A DNA stretch of 64,000 bases from Streptomyces violaceusniger (GCA_005405945.1 BJHW01000001.1:8494001-8558000); one strand, 5' to 3'. Positions 34,756-44,547 are shown, numbered from the stretch's first letter. Numbers and translations: made by a program. Notes: a model not told the origin generated them from the sequence alone.

Positions 34756-35436
34756 ATGGACGATGAATTCCGGACGCTGACGGAGCGGGTACGGGCCTCG
34801 CTCTCAACCCCGCAGGAGACGGCGGCCCATGCCTCGCTGCTCGCGCTCGTGCGCCAGGGCACCCCCGCCGCGCGCGAACAGCTGGCCCGCATCCTGGTCG
34901 CGCCGGAGCAGCCGCTGTGGGCCCGGGAGACGGCCGCCTTCGTGCTCGGCAGCGCCAAGGACCGCCGGGCCTTCGAAACCCTCGTCCTCCTGCTCAACTA
35001 CCGCGAGCCGGCCCGCTGTGCGACCGCCGCCCGGGTGCTGGCCCGGCTCGGCGATCCGCGCACCGCGCGGGCCGCCGCCGCCCTGGCCACGAACCCGCTG
35101 CGCACCGCGTACTCCCTGCACCCCATCCGGCTGCTGGTGGAGCTGCGGGCCCCCGAGTCCGTACCGGCCCTGGTGGCCGCCTTAGAGCGTCAGTTGGCGG
35201 CCCGCGACCGGCACTGGGCGATCGCCCGCGCCTGTGTGGAGGGCCTGGGCGCGATCGGCGACGAGCGCGCCATCCCGGCCTTGACCGCCGCCGCCCAGCA
35301 CATACGCCTCAGCGCGGCGGCGGCCGCCGCGCTGGCGCGCATCACCGGCGAGGGCGCCGTCACGGGCGGGGGCGCTCCGGAGCCGGCGGGCAAGGGCGGC
35401 GCGGCGGAGAAGGTGGGTGAGGCGCGGGTGCCGTGA
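34756..35436 (+). CDS. HEAT-repeat protein with a TTA (bldA) codon
   Basis: 226 aa built from helical HEAT-type repeats: PLWARETAAFVLGSAKD, RRAFETLVLLLNY, ATAARVLARLGDPRTARAAA, PIRLLVELRAPESVPALVAA, ARACVEGLGAIGDERAIPAL. Such repeats are protein-binding scaffolds; similar Streptomyces proteins are sometimes mislabelled adenylosuccinate lyase. The C-terminal 30 residues are low complexity. Leu in VAALERQ is encoded by TTA at 35182-35184, the rare codon read by the developmental tRNA bldA, which would tie its synthesis to late growth. No enzymatic motif is seen. Confidence 0.75.
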   Translation: MDDEFRTLTERVRASLSTPQETAAHASLLALVRQGTPAAREQLARILVAPEQPLWARETAAFVLGSAKDRRAFETLVLLLNYREPARCATAARVLARLGDPRTARAAAALATNPLRTAYSLHPIRLLVELRAPESVPALVAALERQLAARDRHWAIARACVEGLGAIGDERAIPALTAAAQHIRLSAAAAAALARITGEGAVTGGGAPEPAGKGGAAEKVGEARVP

Positions 35437-35459
35437 GAGGGAGCGGGGGCGGCGGGTCC

Positions 35460-36542
35460 TCAGAGCAGTGACAGCTGGGCCGGCGGCGAGTCGGCCCGGG
35501 CGCCCGGCTCCTCTTCGGGGCGGGCGTCTTCGGAGTGGGCGTCCTCGGGGCGGGCGTCCGGCTTCTCGGGCACGTTGCGGTGGGTGCCCGGCGCGTACGG
35601 GCCGATGCCGCACTCGGCGGCGAAGTCGTGCACCATCCCGGTGATCCGCCGCTGGTACCACTTCGGGGCGTAGGACCCGCCCTCGTAGAGCGCGTCGTAC
35701 CGCCGCAGCAGCCGGGGGTGGTGGCGGGTGAGCCAGGCGGTGAACCACTCGCGGGCGCCCGGGCGCAGATGGAGCACCAGTGGGGTCACGGAGCTGGCCC
35801 CGGCCTCCGCGGTCGCCCTTACGGTGGCCCGCAGCTGCTCGGGGGAGTCGCTGAGGAAGGGGATCACCGGGGCCATCAGCACCCCGCACGGGATGCCGTG
35901 GGAGGACAGCGTCCTGACGACGTCCAGGCGCCGCTCCGGCGAGGGCGTGCCCGGTTCGACGGTGCGCCACAGCTCGCCGTCGGTGAAGCCGACCGAGACC
36001 GAGACGCCGATGTCGGTGACGCGCGACGCCCGCCGCAGCAGCTCCAGATCGCGCAGGATCAGGGTGCCCTTGGTGAGGATGGAGAAGGGGTTGGCGCGCT
36101 CCGTGAGCGCCGTGAGGATGCCGGGCATGAGCCGGTAGCGGCCCTCGGCGCGCTGGTAGCAGTCCACGTTGGTGCCCATGGCGATGTGCTCGCCGGTCCA
36201 GCGGCGGGAGGCCAGCTCGCGGCGGAGCAGCTCCGGCGCGTTGGTCTTCACCACGATCTGGGAGTCGAAGCCGATCCCGGTGTCCAGGTCGAGATAGCCG
36301 TGCGTCTTGCGCGCGAAGCAGTAGACGCAGGCGTGGGTGCAGCCGCGGTACGGATTCACCGTCCACTCGAACGGCATCCGGGAGGCCCCGGGCACCCGGT
36401 TGACGATCGAGCGCGCCCGGATCTCGTGGAAGGTGATCCCGCGGAACTCCGGGGTGTCGAAGGTGCGGGTGGTCACCGCGTCCGCGGCGAAGAGGGCCGG
36501 GGTGGCCGCCGTGTCGTCTCGGGTCAGGTTGTCCCAGCGCAT
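35460..36542 (-). CDS. Rv2578c-family radical SAM protein (spore photoproduct lyase-like)
   Basis: 360 aa from the ATG of MRWDNLTRDD with ribosome site GGAGGTG. The iron-sulfur motif CxxxCxxC is present as RGCTHACVYCFAR, followed by DFDSQIVVKTNA-like strands, GTNVDCYQRAEGRY, FSILTKGTLILRD and SVSVGFTDGELW. The C-terminal tail is acidic/Pro-rich (PEDAHSEDARPEEEP). Members of this family (M. tuberculosis Rv2578c) are of unknown chemistry; relatedness to SplB suggests nucleic-acid repair. A LexA-like site in the promoter supports a DNA-damage role. Confidence 0.85.
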   Translation of the reverse strand: MRWDNLTRDDTAATPALFAADAVTTRTFDTPEFRGITFHEIRARSIVNRVPGASRMPFEWTVNPYRGCTHACVYCFARKTHGYLDLDTGIGFDSQIVVKTNAPELLRRELASRRWTGEHIAMGTNVDCYQRAEGRYRLMPGILTALTERANPFSILTKGTLILRDLELLRRASRVTDIGVSVSVGFTDGELWRTVEPGTPSPERRLDVVRTLSSHGIPCGVLMAPVIPFLSDSPEQLRATVRATAEAGASSVTPLVLHLRPGAREWFTAWLTRHHPRLLRRYDALYEGGSYAPKWYQRRITGMVHDFAAECGIGPYAPGTHRNVPEKPDARPEDAHSEDARPEEEPGARADSPPAQLSLL

Positions 36543-36573
36543 CGCAGGCACCTCCGGGTCTCGCTCGTTACCA

Positions 36574-36590
36574 TAATAGAACACATGTTT
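36574..36590 (-). promoter_or_regulatory. LexA-like box and -10 of the radical SAM gene
   Basis: GAACACATGTTT (plus strand 36579-36590) matches GAAC-N4-GTTC at 11 of 12 defined/allowed positions (final T for C). It abuts TATTAT (minus strand, 36579-36574), a -10 hexamer about 35 bp before the ATG. This is the arrangement of an SOS-repressed promoter. A TTGACG occurs further upstream, but the 22-bp spacing is too long for a standard -35. Confidence 0.45.
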
Positions 36591-36701
36591 GATTGGTTTT
36601 CGTCAACCCCGGATTTGGGTCGGTGCCCCTGAGGTGGTTGGCTTGCGCTTGTCAGGGCGTCATGGGCTCAAGGCGCCACGTCGAGGGCGGAAGGAAATGC
36701 G

Positions 36702-37145
36702 ATGGGGCAGGTCGAGGCCACCACGGAGCGGATCGTCACGGGTAAGCCCGAGGATGTGTTCGACGCGCTCGCCGACTACCGCGACACCCGCCCCCGGCTC
36801 CTCCCGCAGCAGTTCAGCGAGTACGAGGTGCGCGAGGGCGGCGACGGCGAGGGCACCGTCGTGCACTGGAAGCTCCAGGCCACCAGCAAGCGGGTGCGCG
36901 ACTGCCTGCTGGAGGTCTCCGAGCCGTCCGACGGCCAGTTGATCGAGAAGGACCGCAACTCCTCGATGGTCACCACCTGGACCGTCACCCCGGCGGGTGA
37001 GGGGAAGTCCCGGGTCGTCGTCACCTCGACCTGGACCGGCGCGACCGGCATCGGCGGCTTCTTCGAGCGGACCTTCGCACCCAAGGGGCTGGCCCGGATC
37101 TACGACGAGCTGCTGGCCAAGCTCGCCGCCGAGACGGCCGAATAG
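36702..37145 (+). CDS. SRPBCC-family (START-like) protein
   Basis: 147 aa with the START/polyketide-cyclase-like fold: VEATTERIVTGKPEDVFDAL at the N-terminus, VREGGDGEGTVVHWKLQAT, and the closing helix PKGLARIYDELLAKLAAE. The fold binds hydrophobic ligands in a deep pocket; here no catalytic residues can be assigned. Strong ribosome site GGAAGGA. It stands alone between two divergent/tandem units. Confidence 0.8.
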   Translation: MGQVEATTERIVTGKPEDVFDALADYRDTRPRLLPQQFSEYEVREGGDGEGTVVHWKLQATSKRVRDCLLEVSEPSDGQLIEKDRNSSMVTTWTVTPAGEGKSRVVVTSTWTGATGIGGFFERTFAPKGLARIYDELLAKLAAETAE

Positions 37146-37205
37146 CGCCCATGGCGCCCATGGCGCCCTTGGTTTCCATGGCACCCATGGTTTTCATGGC
37201 GCCCT
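37145..37205. repeat. Short GCGCCCATG repeats
   Basis: Five to six copies of ATGGCGCCC or close variants (with CCATGGCACCCATGG and TTTTCATGGCGCCC) follow the SRPBCC stop. On the minus strand they translate to a Met-Gly-Ala run with no family. The rest of 37206-37441 contains only the ribosome site GAGGGGAG of the transporter gene. Confidence 0.7.
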
Positions 37206-37441
37206 GATCCCGCGCCCCCGTCCTCGTCCCGGTCCGGGTCTCGTCCTCGGCCCTGTCCGCCGGGCCGAACGTCGCACTCACCGGTTCGGGTGGTTTTCTC
37301 CGCGGTCCCGCATACCCCCGTACACACTCTCACCGGCGCGAATGCCGTCTGCGACCCCTCGTCGGCGATTCGTCGCTGTTTGCCCCCTGTTGCGCGTGAT
37401 GCGAGAAATGGGCGGCGCAGACGTGACGAGGGGAGTAGGAC

Positions 37442-39993
37442 GTGGGCGGCACCACCGGGACCACCGGGGCCACCGTGCCGAAGCGGCGAGAGAGCCGCGA
37501 GCACGGCGGGTACGAACCGGCGGGCCCTCCCGCCCACGCCACCGAGGACGGAACCGGCGGCGCCGGGGCGGGTGCGCCGCCGCCTCCGGCGGACGGCGCC
37601 GCCCCGGCGCCCGCCCCGCTCAGCCCGGCCCGGGTGCGGATGGTCTTCTTCGGGCTGATGCTCGCGCTGCTGCTCGCGGCCCTCGACCAGACCATCGTCG
37701 CCACCGCGCTCCCCGAGGTGGTCGGCGAACTCCACGGCCTGGGCAAGATGTCCTGGACCGTCACCTCCTACCTCCTCGCGGTCACCGTCGTGCTGCCGCT
37801 CTACGGCAAGCTGGGCGATCTCATCGGCCGTAAGAGCGTCTTCGTCTTCGCGATCGTCGTCTTCATCGCCGGATCCGCGCTCGCGGGCTGGTCACGCACG
37901 ATGGAGGAGCTGATCACCTTCCGTGCGGTGCAGGGCGTGGGCGCCGGCGGTCTGATGATCGGCGTCCAAGCGATCATGGCCGATATTGTTCCCCCGCGGG
38001 AACGTGGCCGCTATATGGGGCTCATCGGCGCCGCGTTCGGTCTCGCCTCGGTGGCCGGGCCGCTGCTCGGCGGGTTCTTCACCGACCATGCCTCCTGGCG
38101 CTGGTGCTTCTACGTCAACGTCCCCTTCGGGCTGCTCACCCTCGCCGTCGTGGCCGCCGTCCTCAAGGTGCCGGAGCCGCCGCGGCGCGCCCGCTTCGAC
38201 TATCTGGGCGCGCTGTTCCTGTCCCTGTTCTCCACCTGTGCGGTGCTGCTGACGAGTTGGGGCGGCACGGAGTACGCGTGGGGCTCCCGCGTCATCCTCG
38301 GGCTCGCCCTGGGGCGGCGGGTTCGGCGATCCTCTTCGTCGTCGTGGAGTGCGTCGTTCCGGAACCGATCATCCCCATGCGGCTGTTCCGCGACTCGGTC
38401 TTCTGCGTCAGCGGGCTGATCGGCGCCGTCATCGGCGTCGCCCTCTTCGGCGCCGCCAGCTATCTGCCGACCTTCCTCCAGATGGTCGACGGCGTCTCGG
38501 CCACCGAGTCGGGGCTGCTGATGGTGCCCATGATGGGCGGCATGGTGCTGGCCTCCATCCTCTCCGGCCACCTCATCAGCACCACCGGCCGCTACAAGGT
38601 CTTCCCCGTCGTCGGCGGGCTGATCTCCATCGTCGGCATGTGGCTGCTCTCCCGGCTGGAGGAGGACACCTCCCGCCAGGACTACAGCCTGTGGATGGGC
38701 GTCCTCGGCCTCGGCATCGGGCTCGTCCTGCCGGTGCTCGTCCTCGCCGTGCAGAACTCCGTGCCCGCGGCCGACCTCGGCTCGGCCACCAGCGCCAACA
38801 ACTACTTCCGGCAGATCGGCGGCAGCGTCGGCGCGGCCGTCTTCGGCACGCTCTTCGCCAACCGGCTCACCGACCGCCTCCAGGTCGACCTGCCCTCCGG
38901 GGCGGCGTACGGGAGCGGCGGCGACGGAACCGGTCTGCCCGACCCCGACTCGGTCACCCCGCAGATGGTGCACGCCATGCCGGGCGCCCTGCGTGACGGC
39001 TACATCGCGGCGTACGCCCACGCCATGCCGCGGATCTTCCTCTATCTCGTGCCGGTGCTCGTCCTGGGCTTCCTGCTCGCCTTCCTCCTGAAGGAGAAAC
39101 CTCTGGTGTCCCACACCGACTATGCCGTCCAGCAAGACCCGCAAGATGTGCACGACCCCGTGGTGCCGGCCGCGCGCACGGGCACCCGGCCCCGGCACGC
39201 CGCGGCCGCCTCGCCCACCGCGCCGCCGCCCACCGCGGGCGTCCCGGTCTGCGGCACGGTCCAGCACCACGACGGCACCTCGGTCCCACGGGCCGCCCTG
39301 ACCCTCATCGACGTCGGCGGACGCCAGATCGGGCGCGGTGCCACCGGGGAGGACGGGCGGTACGCGCTGAGCACGCCCGGCGCCGGGTCGTACGTCCTGA
39401 TCGCGGCGGCCGGCGGCCACCAGCCCCGGGCGGTCAGCGTCACCGTCGGGGACCGGCCGGTCGAACTGGACGTGGTGCTCGGCGGCGCGGGCCGGCTCGC
39501 CGGTGCCGTCCTTACGGCGGACGGCACGCCCGTAAGGGAGGCGACGGTCACCCTGACCGATGTGCGCGGCGAGGTCGTCGCGGCCACCCGCAGCGGCCGC
39601 GAAGGGGGCTATGTGATGGACGAGTTGGTGGCGGGTGAGTACACCCTCGCCGCCAGCGCCCCCGCGTTCCGCCCCGCCGCCCTCCCCGTCACCGTCCAGG
39701 CCGCCCGCGAGACCCGGCAGGACATCGAACTGGCCGGTGGCGCGGTCCTGCGCGGGGTCGTCCGGGCCACCGGCGGCCGGGTGGTGGAGGACGCCCGGGT
39801 CACGCTGCTGGACGCGGCGGGCAATGTGGTCGACACGGCGACCACGGGCCCCGACGGCGCGTTCCGCTTCATCGACCTGTCGGCGGGCGAGTACACGGTC
39901 ATCGCGGCCGGCTACCCGCCGGTGGCGACGGTCCTCCAGGTAGCGGGCGGCGGCCGTACGGAGCGCGATCTCCAACTGGGCTACGAGGATTAG
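37442..39993 (+). CDS. DHA2-type MFS transporter fused to three carboxypeptidase-regulatory-like repeats (one frame break)
   Basis: 850 aa after repair, from GTG with GAGGGGAG. After a Gly/Pro/Ala-rich 65-residue tail comes a 14-helix EmrB/QacA transporter: LLAALDQTIVATALPEV (motif D1), LYGKLGDLIGRKSVF (motif A), RAVQGVGAGGLMIGVQA (motif B), GPLLGGFFTDHASWRW (motif C). Helix 14 ends near AFLLKEKPLV. A 280-residue tail then holds three beta-sandwich repeats with GEDGRYAL, REGGYVMDELVAGEYTL and PDGAFRFIDLSAGEYTV, the CarboxypepD_reg/CnaB-like pattern. The frame breaks at the G run 38311-38314; one added base gives LALGAAGSAILFVVVE. Probable drug or metabolite export. Confidence 0.88.
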
Positions 39994-40043
39994 GGAGTGC
40001 CCGGCGGATTGCCCGGCGGCTCGTGCCGCCTGCGGCGGGCTGT

Positions 40044-40208
40044 CCCCTCCCCGCCCCTTCCAGCAACTGGGGCTCCGCCCATACCCCGTGCGTGCCGGGC
40101 TGGTGCGGTCGGCGTCCTGGCCGATGAGCTGAACGCGGCGGCGGTCGGCTCGTCGGCTCCCGGGGTCCAGGGGCGGAGCCCCTGGTAGCGGGAAGGGGCG
40201 GGGAGGGG
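40044..40208. repeat. Long G+C-rich inverted repeat downstream of the transporter
   Basis: CCCCTCCCCGCCCCTTCC plus GGGGCTCCGCCC (40044-40080) is mirrored by GGGGCGGAGCCCC and GGAAGGGGCGGGGAGGGG (40170-40208), about 90 bp apart. It shares its core with the elements at 17363-18026 and 57804-57879. It probably ends the transporter transcript. The rest of 39994-40357 shows only the ribosome site GAAGGAG of the next gene. Confidence 0.75.
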
Positions 40209-40357
40209 AAAGATCCGCCGGGAGGCGCGCTGCGGCGACTCCCTCGCACGTACCCGCACATGACACCTATTCGGGTATTGCCTCCCGCAGCCGCCCGCAA
40301 CAGCCGTACCGTGGGTAGCGCTGTCGCAGATCTTGCGTGCGAAGGAGTCTTCCGCCT

Positions 40358-42889
40358 ATGGAGTACGGCACGTCGCGCTGCGACGACGGCCGGGGCGTGC
40401 CGCCCGCGGTGCCGGAGCAGCGCAGGGGTGTCCACGGGAGGATGCCGCTCGCGGTCGTCGTCATCGATGCCGAGGGGCGGGTCACGCACTGGAGTTCGGG
40501 GGCGCGCAGGCTCTTCGGGCCCACGCGCCAACAGGCCATCGGTCGTCCCGCCGTCGACCTGATGCCGGTCTCGGGGCGTTACGCGGCGCCGAGGTGCGCA
40601 CCGACGCGACGGGCAGCCCGGAGCTCGACGACTCACTGCTCGGCACCGTGTACTACCCCACCTCGGGGCGGGCCCGTATGGCGGAGCCGGGCCACGGCCG
40701 GGTGGACGTCCTGTGGTGGGCGTATCCGCTGGTGGGCCCCGGGCCGGAGCGGCTGCTGGTGCTGGCGGCGGACGCCCAGGGGTGGGCGGCGACGCGCTGG
40801 GGCGCGACGAGCGGATCGGGCCGGGATTCGCGCTGCACACCGAGTTCCCCGGCGCCGAGCGGCTGGCCGACCGACTGCCGGACATCCTGCCCAACATGGG
40901 CCCGGCCACGGCCGGCCGGATCGTCGCCCAGGTGCTGGAACTGGGCTATCCGGTCCTGGAGATCAGCCACCACGAGCGCGTCCCGGTGACGCCGGACTGG
41001 GGGATGCCCCGCTACCGCGAGCGCCGGGCGCGCCAGGAGGCCGTACGCCGGCGCGCGATCGCGACGGACGGTGCACCGGATCGGGCGGCGCACGCCCCGG
41101 AGCGTTCGCCGGACCCCGATGAGGTGGACCTGGAGTACGCGGCGGTCCGTGAGCGGCTGGAGTTCCTCAACGAGGTCAGTGGCCGCATCGGCACCTCCCT
41201 GGACCTCGCCCGTACCATCCGCGAGGTGACCAGCGCCGCCGTCCCGCGCTTCGCGGACTTCGCCGGGACCCATCTGCGCGCCCAGGTCCTGGCGGGCGAG
41301 GGGTTTCCCGACGGCCCGCCCGACGTCACCACCGTCTGGCACCGCGTCTGGGTCGAGCACAACGACGAACCGGGCCGCTGGGACGACACCGTGCCGGTCG
41401 GGGAGAGCATCGCGTTCCCCGAGCACACCCCGTTCTTCCAGTGCATGGTCACGGGCGAGCCGGTGCTGATCCCGCACATCAGGGACGAGGTGGGCGACCG
41501 GATCGCCGGGCAGTTCGAGAAGCGCGACCTCAGACCGCTGATCAACGGCCGGTCGATCCTGATCGTGCCGCTCAAGGCGCGCGATGTGGTGCTGGGCTTC
41601 ATGGTGCTGCTGCGGCGCCCGGGGCGGGAGCCGTTCGACGACATGGACCGGACGACCGGCGCCGAACTGGCCGCCCGCGCCGGGCTCGTGCTCGACAACG
41701 CCCGGATGTACACCTACCAGGAGAACGTCGCCGAGACGCTCCAGGACAGCATGCTGCCCCAGGTGACCCCGCGCATGGCGGGCTGCGACACCGCCACCCG
41801 CTATCTGCCGGGACGCGGCTGGGCCGGGTCGGCGGGGACTGGTTCGACACCATCAAGCTGCCCGGGTCGCGCACCGCGCTGGTGGTCGGCGACGTCATGG
41901 GGCACGGGCTCACCTCGGCGGCGATGATGGGGCAGCTGCGCACCGCCGTGCAGACCATGGCCGCGCTCGATCTGCCGCCCGCCCAACTGCTGCGCAACCT
42001 CGACGATCTGGCCCAGCGGCTCGGCGAGCACTATCTGGCCACCTGTCTGTACGCCGTCTACGACCCCGTCTCCTCCGAGCTGGTGGTCTCCAACGCGGGC
42101 CACATCCCACCCGTGCTGGTGCGCGCCCGGGACGGCCGCAGCGAGCTGCTGGACCTGCCGACCGGGGCGCCGATCGGGGTGGGCGGGGTGCCCTTCGAGA
42201 CGGTGACGGTACGGGTGGCGCCCGGCGACCGGCTGGTGCTGTGCACGGACGGCCTGGTCGAGGTGCGGGGCCAGGACATCGGCGCCGGGATCGCCGCGCT
42301 GTGCGAGTCGGCGGCGCATCCGGCGGCGTCCATGGACGACGCGTGCGACACCATCATCCGGGCGCTGGCCGCCGCCTCCCGGGACACGGACGGCCGTGGC
42401 GGCCGTAAGGACGACGTGGCGCTTTTGATGGCGCGGCTGAACGGCCTACCGGCCGAGCATGTCGCCCAGTGGCGGCTCGCGTTGGACCCCAGCGAGGTCG
42501 GGCGGGCGCGCCGGCTCGTCCGCGAGCGGCTGCTGCGGTGGGGGCTGCCGGAGTCCGTGGAGACCGCCGAGCTCCTGGTGAGCGAGGCGGTGACCAACGC
42601 GATACGGCACGCCCACACCCACCATGTGCGGCTGCGCCTGGTGCGCACCGACGCCCTGCTGTGCGAGGTCACCGACGACGACCACGAACTGCCGACGCTG
42701 CTGAGCGCGGACCGCGACGACGAGAGCGGGCGCGGGCTGCGGGTGATCAGCAAACTGGCGCGCGAGTGGGGGACGAGCCGCACGGGGCGCGGTAAAACGG
42801 TGTGGTTCGAGCAGGCGTTGGCACGTCCGGCAGCGCAGGCGTTGGCACATTCGGCCGATCACGCGGTGGCACACCCAGGGGAGCGGTGA
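40358..42889 (+). CDS. PAS-GAF-PP2C (SpoIIE-like)-HATPase regulator (three frame breaks)
   Basis: 844 aa after repair. PAS: MPLAVVVIDAEGRVTHWSSG, ARRLFGPTRQQAIGRPAVDL. GAF: LEFLNEVSGRIGTSLDLART to LVLDNARMYTYQ. PP2C phosphatase: LPGTRLGRVGGDWFDTIKL, LVVGDVMGHGLTSAAMMGQL, VVSNAGHIPPVLV, LVLCTDGLVEVRG, with the metal Asp residues. HATPase c: ETAELLVSEAVTNAIRHAHT and DESGRGLRVISKLA. This combines anti-anti-sigma phosphatase and anti-sigma-kinase-type domains for partner switching. Breaks: G run 40573-40576, G run 40779-40782, and 41811-41818 (one base each). In the repaired frame a TTA codon occurs at 40579-40581. Confidence 0.88.
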
Positions 42890-43608
42890 TGAGCGTCTCG
42901 GAGCGCTATCGGCAGGCGTGGGAGAGCTACTGGCGGGAGACCTCGGACGCCCCGGGGGAGGCCATCTGGGACGCGGACCCCTCGCTGAGCGCCGCCCCGC
43001 ATCTGGACCTGCTCGCCCCGCACGCCGACACCTCGCTGCCGATAGCCGACCTGGGCTGTGGCAACGGCACTCAGACCCGCTATCTGGCCGCCCGCTTCCG
43101 ACAGGCGGTGGGCGTCGACCTGTCCCAGGCAGCGGTGGAGCACGCGCGGCGCGCCGACCCGGCGGGCGCGGCGGAGTACCGGCGGCTGAGCCTGACGGAC
43201 GCGGCCGCGGTGGCGGACCTGGCCCGGCGGCTCGGCGACGCCAACGTGTACATGCGGGCCGTTCTCCACCAGAGCGACGCCGCCGACCGGCGTCCGGTCG
43301 CGGAGGCGGTGGCCACGCTGCTGGGGCGGCGCGGGCGGGGTTTCGTCGTGGAGCTGACGGCCCGGTCCAAGGCCGTGCTGGGGGAGTTGGCGGCGGGCCC
43401 GGGCGGTCCGCCGCCGAAGCTGCGCCGGGTCTTGGACCACGGGCTGCGGCCCGCCGACGCGGCGGACAAGGAGGTTCCGGAGGCGCTGGCGGAGGCCGGT
43501 CTCGAGATCCTGGCCGACGGCCCGACGGCGCTGGCCCAAACGGAGCAGTGGCCGGACGGCTCCCGGGTCGAGCTGCCGGCCCGCTGGTTCGTGGTCTCGC
43601 GGGCGTAG
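42889..43608 (+). CDS. Class I SAM-dependent methyltransferase, coupled to the PP2C regulator
   Basis: 239 aa from the ATG of MSVSERYRQAWES; the ATG overlaps the stop of the regulator gene (TGATG) with AGGGGAG before it. Glycine motif IADLGCGNGTQTRYLA, then VGVDLSQAAVEHARR (motif II) and RAVLHQSD. Substrate unknown. The tight coupling suggests it serves the same stress pathway. It ends 105 bp before the peptidase operon. Confidence 0.82.
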   Translation: MSVSERYRQAWESYWRETSDAPGEAIWDADPSLSAAPHLDLLAPHADTSLPIADLGCGNGTQTRYLAARFRQAVGVDLSQAAVEHARRADPAGAAEYRRLSLTDAAAVADLARRLGDANVYMRAVLHQSDAADRRPVAEAVATLLGRRGRGFVVELTARSKAVLGELAAGPGGPPPKLRRVLDHGLRPADAADKEVPEALAEAGLEILADGPTALAQTEQWPDGSRVELPARWFVVSRA

Positions 43609-43663
43609 TCCGCCGCGGCGCGCGCACCCGCGCCCCGCAGGCGGGAACGGTGGACTGGACCAG

Positions 43664-43672
43664 TTATCCACA
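43664..43672 (+). other. Isolated DnaA-box-like nonamer
   Basis: TTATCCACA, a perfect match to the E. coli DnaA box, lies 42 bp before the M55 peptidase gene. One box does not make an origin; it may titrate DnaA, affect the promoter, or be chance. Confidence 0.25.
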
Positions 43673-43713
43673 GGGGTGGTTCGGGTCGGTCGCGGCGCGT
43701 AACGTGACGAGGC

Positions 43714-44547
43714 ATGAAGATCCTCATCAGCGCCGACATGGAGGGCGCCACCGGCGTGACCTGGCCGGCTGATGTGCTGCCCGGCACGCCGCAGTGGGAG
43801 CGCTGCCGCCGTCTGTTCACCTCCGATGTGAGCGCGGCCGTCGCCGGGTTCCTCGACGGCGGCGCCGACGAGGTGCTCATCAACGAGGCGCATTGGAGCA
43901 TGCGCAATCTGCTGCTGGAGGAGCTGGACGATCGCGCGCAGATGCTCACCGGGCGGCACAAGAGCCTGAGCATGGTCGAGGGCGTGCAGCACGGTGATGT
44001 GGACGGGGTGGCGTTCGTCGGCTATCACACCGGCGCGGGCACCGAGGGCGTCCTCGCCCACACCTACCTGGCCAACTCCATCACCGGCGTGTGGGTGAAC
44101 GGCGCGCGGGCGAGCGAAGGCCGGCTCAACGCGCTGGTGGTCGCCGAGTACGGGGTGCCGGTGGTGCTGGTCACCGGGGACGACAAGACCTGCGAGGACG
44201 CCAGGGACTATGTGCCCGACGCCCGGTGCGTCGCGGTCAAGGACTATGTCTCGCGCTATGCGGCGGTGTGCCGCACCCCCGCCCGCACGGCCGCGGACAT
44301 CCGGGAGGCGGCGCGGGAGGCGGCGGTGCTGGCGGTGCGCCACGAGCCCACCAGCGGCGGGCCGTTCACGGTGGAGCTGGAATTCGACGCCGAGCATCTG
44401 GTGGGGGCGGCGAGCGTCGTGCCGGGCGTGGAGCGCAGCGGCGAGCGTCGCGTCGCGTACACCTCACCGACCATGTACGAGGGGATCCGCTGCTTCAAGG
44501 CCGTCACGACGGTCGTCTCGGCCGCGGTGGAGGAGCAATATGGCTGA
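43714..44547 (+). CDS. dppA: M55-family D-aminopeptidase (DppA-like)
   Basis: 277 aa. MKILISADMEGATGVT carries the zinc ligands (SADMEG), followed by DEVLINEAHWSMRNLLLEEL, FVGYHTGAGTEGVLAHT with the catalytic His, and GVPVVLVTGDDKTCEDA. The family cleaves N-terminal D-amino acids from peptides, as in use of cell-wall D-Ala peptides, in decameric rings. First gene of a five-gene operon; the next start overlaps by 8 nt. Confidence 0.88.
   Translation: MKILISADMEGATGVTWPADVLPGTPQWERCRRLFTSDVSAAVAGFLDGGADEVLINEAHWSMRNLLLEELDDRAQMLTGRHKSLSMVEGVQHGDVDGVAFVGYHTGAGTEGVLAHTYLANSITGVWVNGARASEGRLNALVVAEYGVPVVLVTGDDKTCEDARDYVPDARCVAVKDYVSRYAAVCRTPARTAADIREAAREAAVLAVRHEPTSGGPFTVELEFDAEHLVGAASVVPGVERSGERRVAYTSPTMYEGIRCFKAVTTVVSAAVEEQYG

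Noticed and set aside
37145..37300. Small Met-Gly-Ala-rich minus-strand protein
   Set aside because: Pure translation of the ATGGCGCCC repeats; no start site or family.
43664..43672. Replication origin
   Set aside because: A single DnaA box; no dnaA, dnaN or box cluster nearby.
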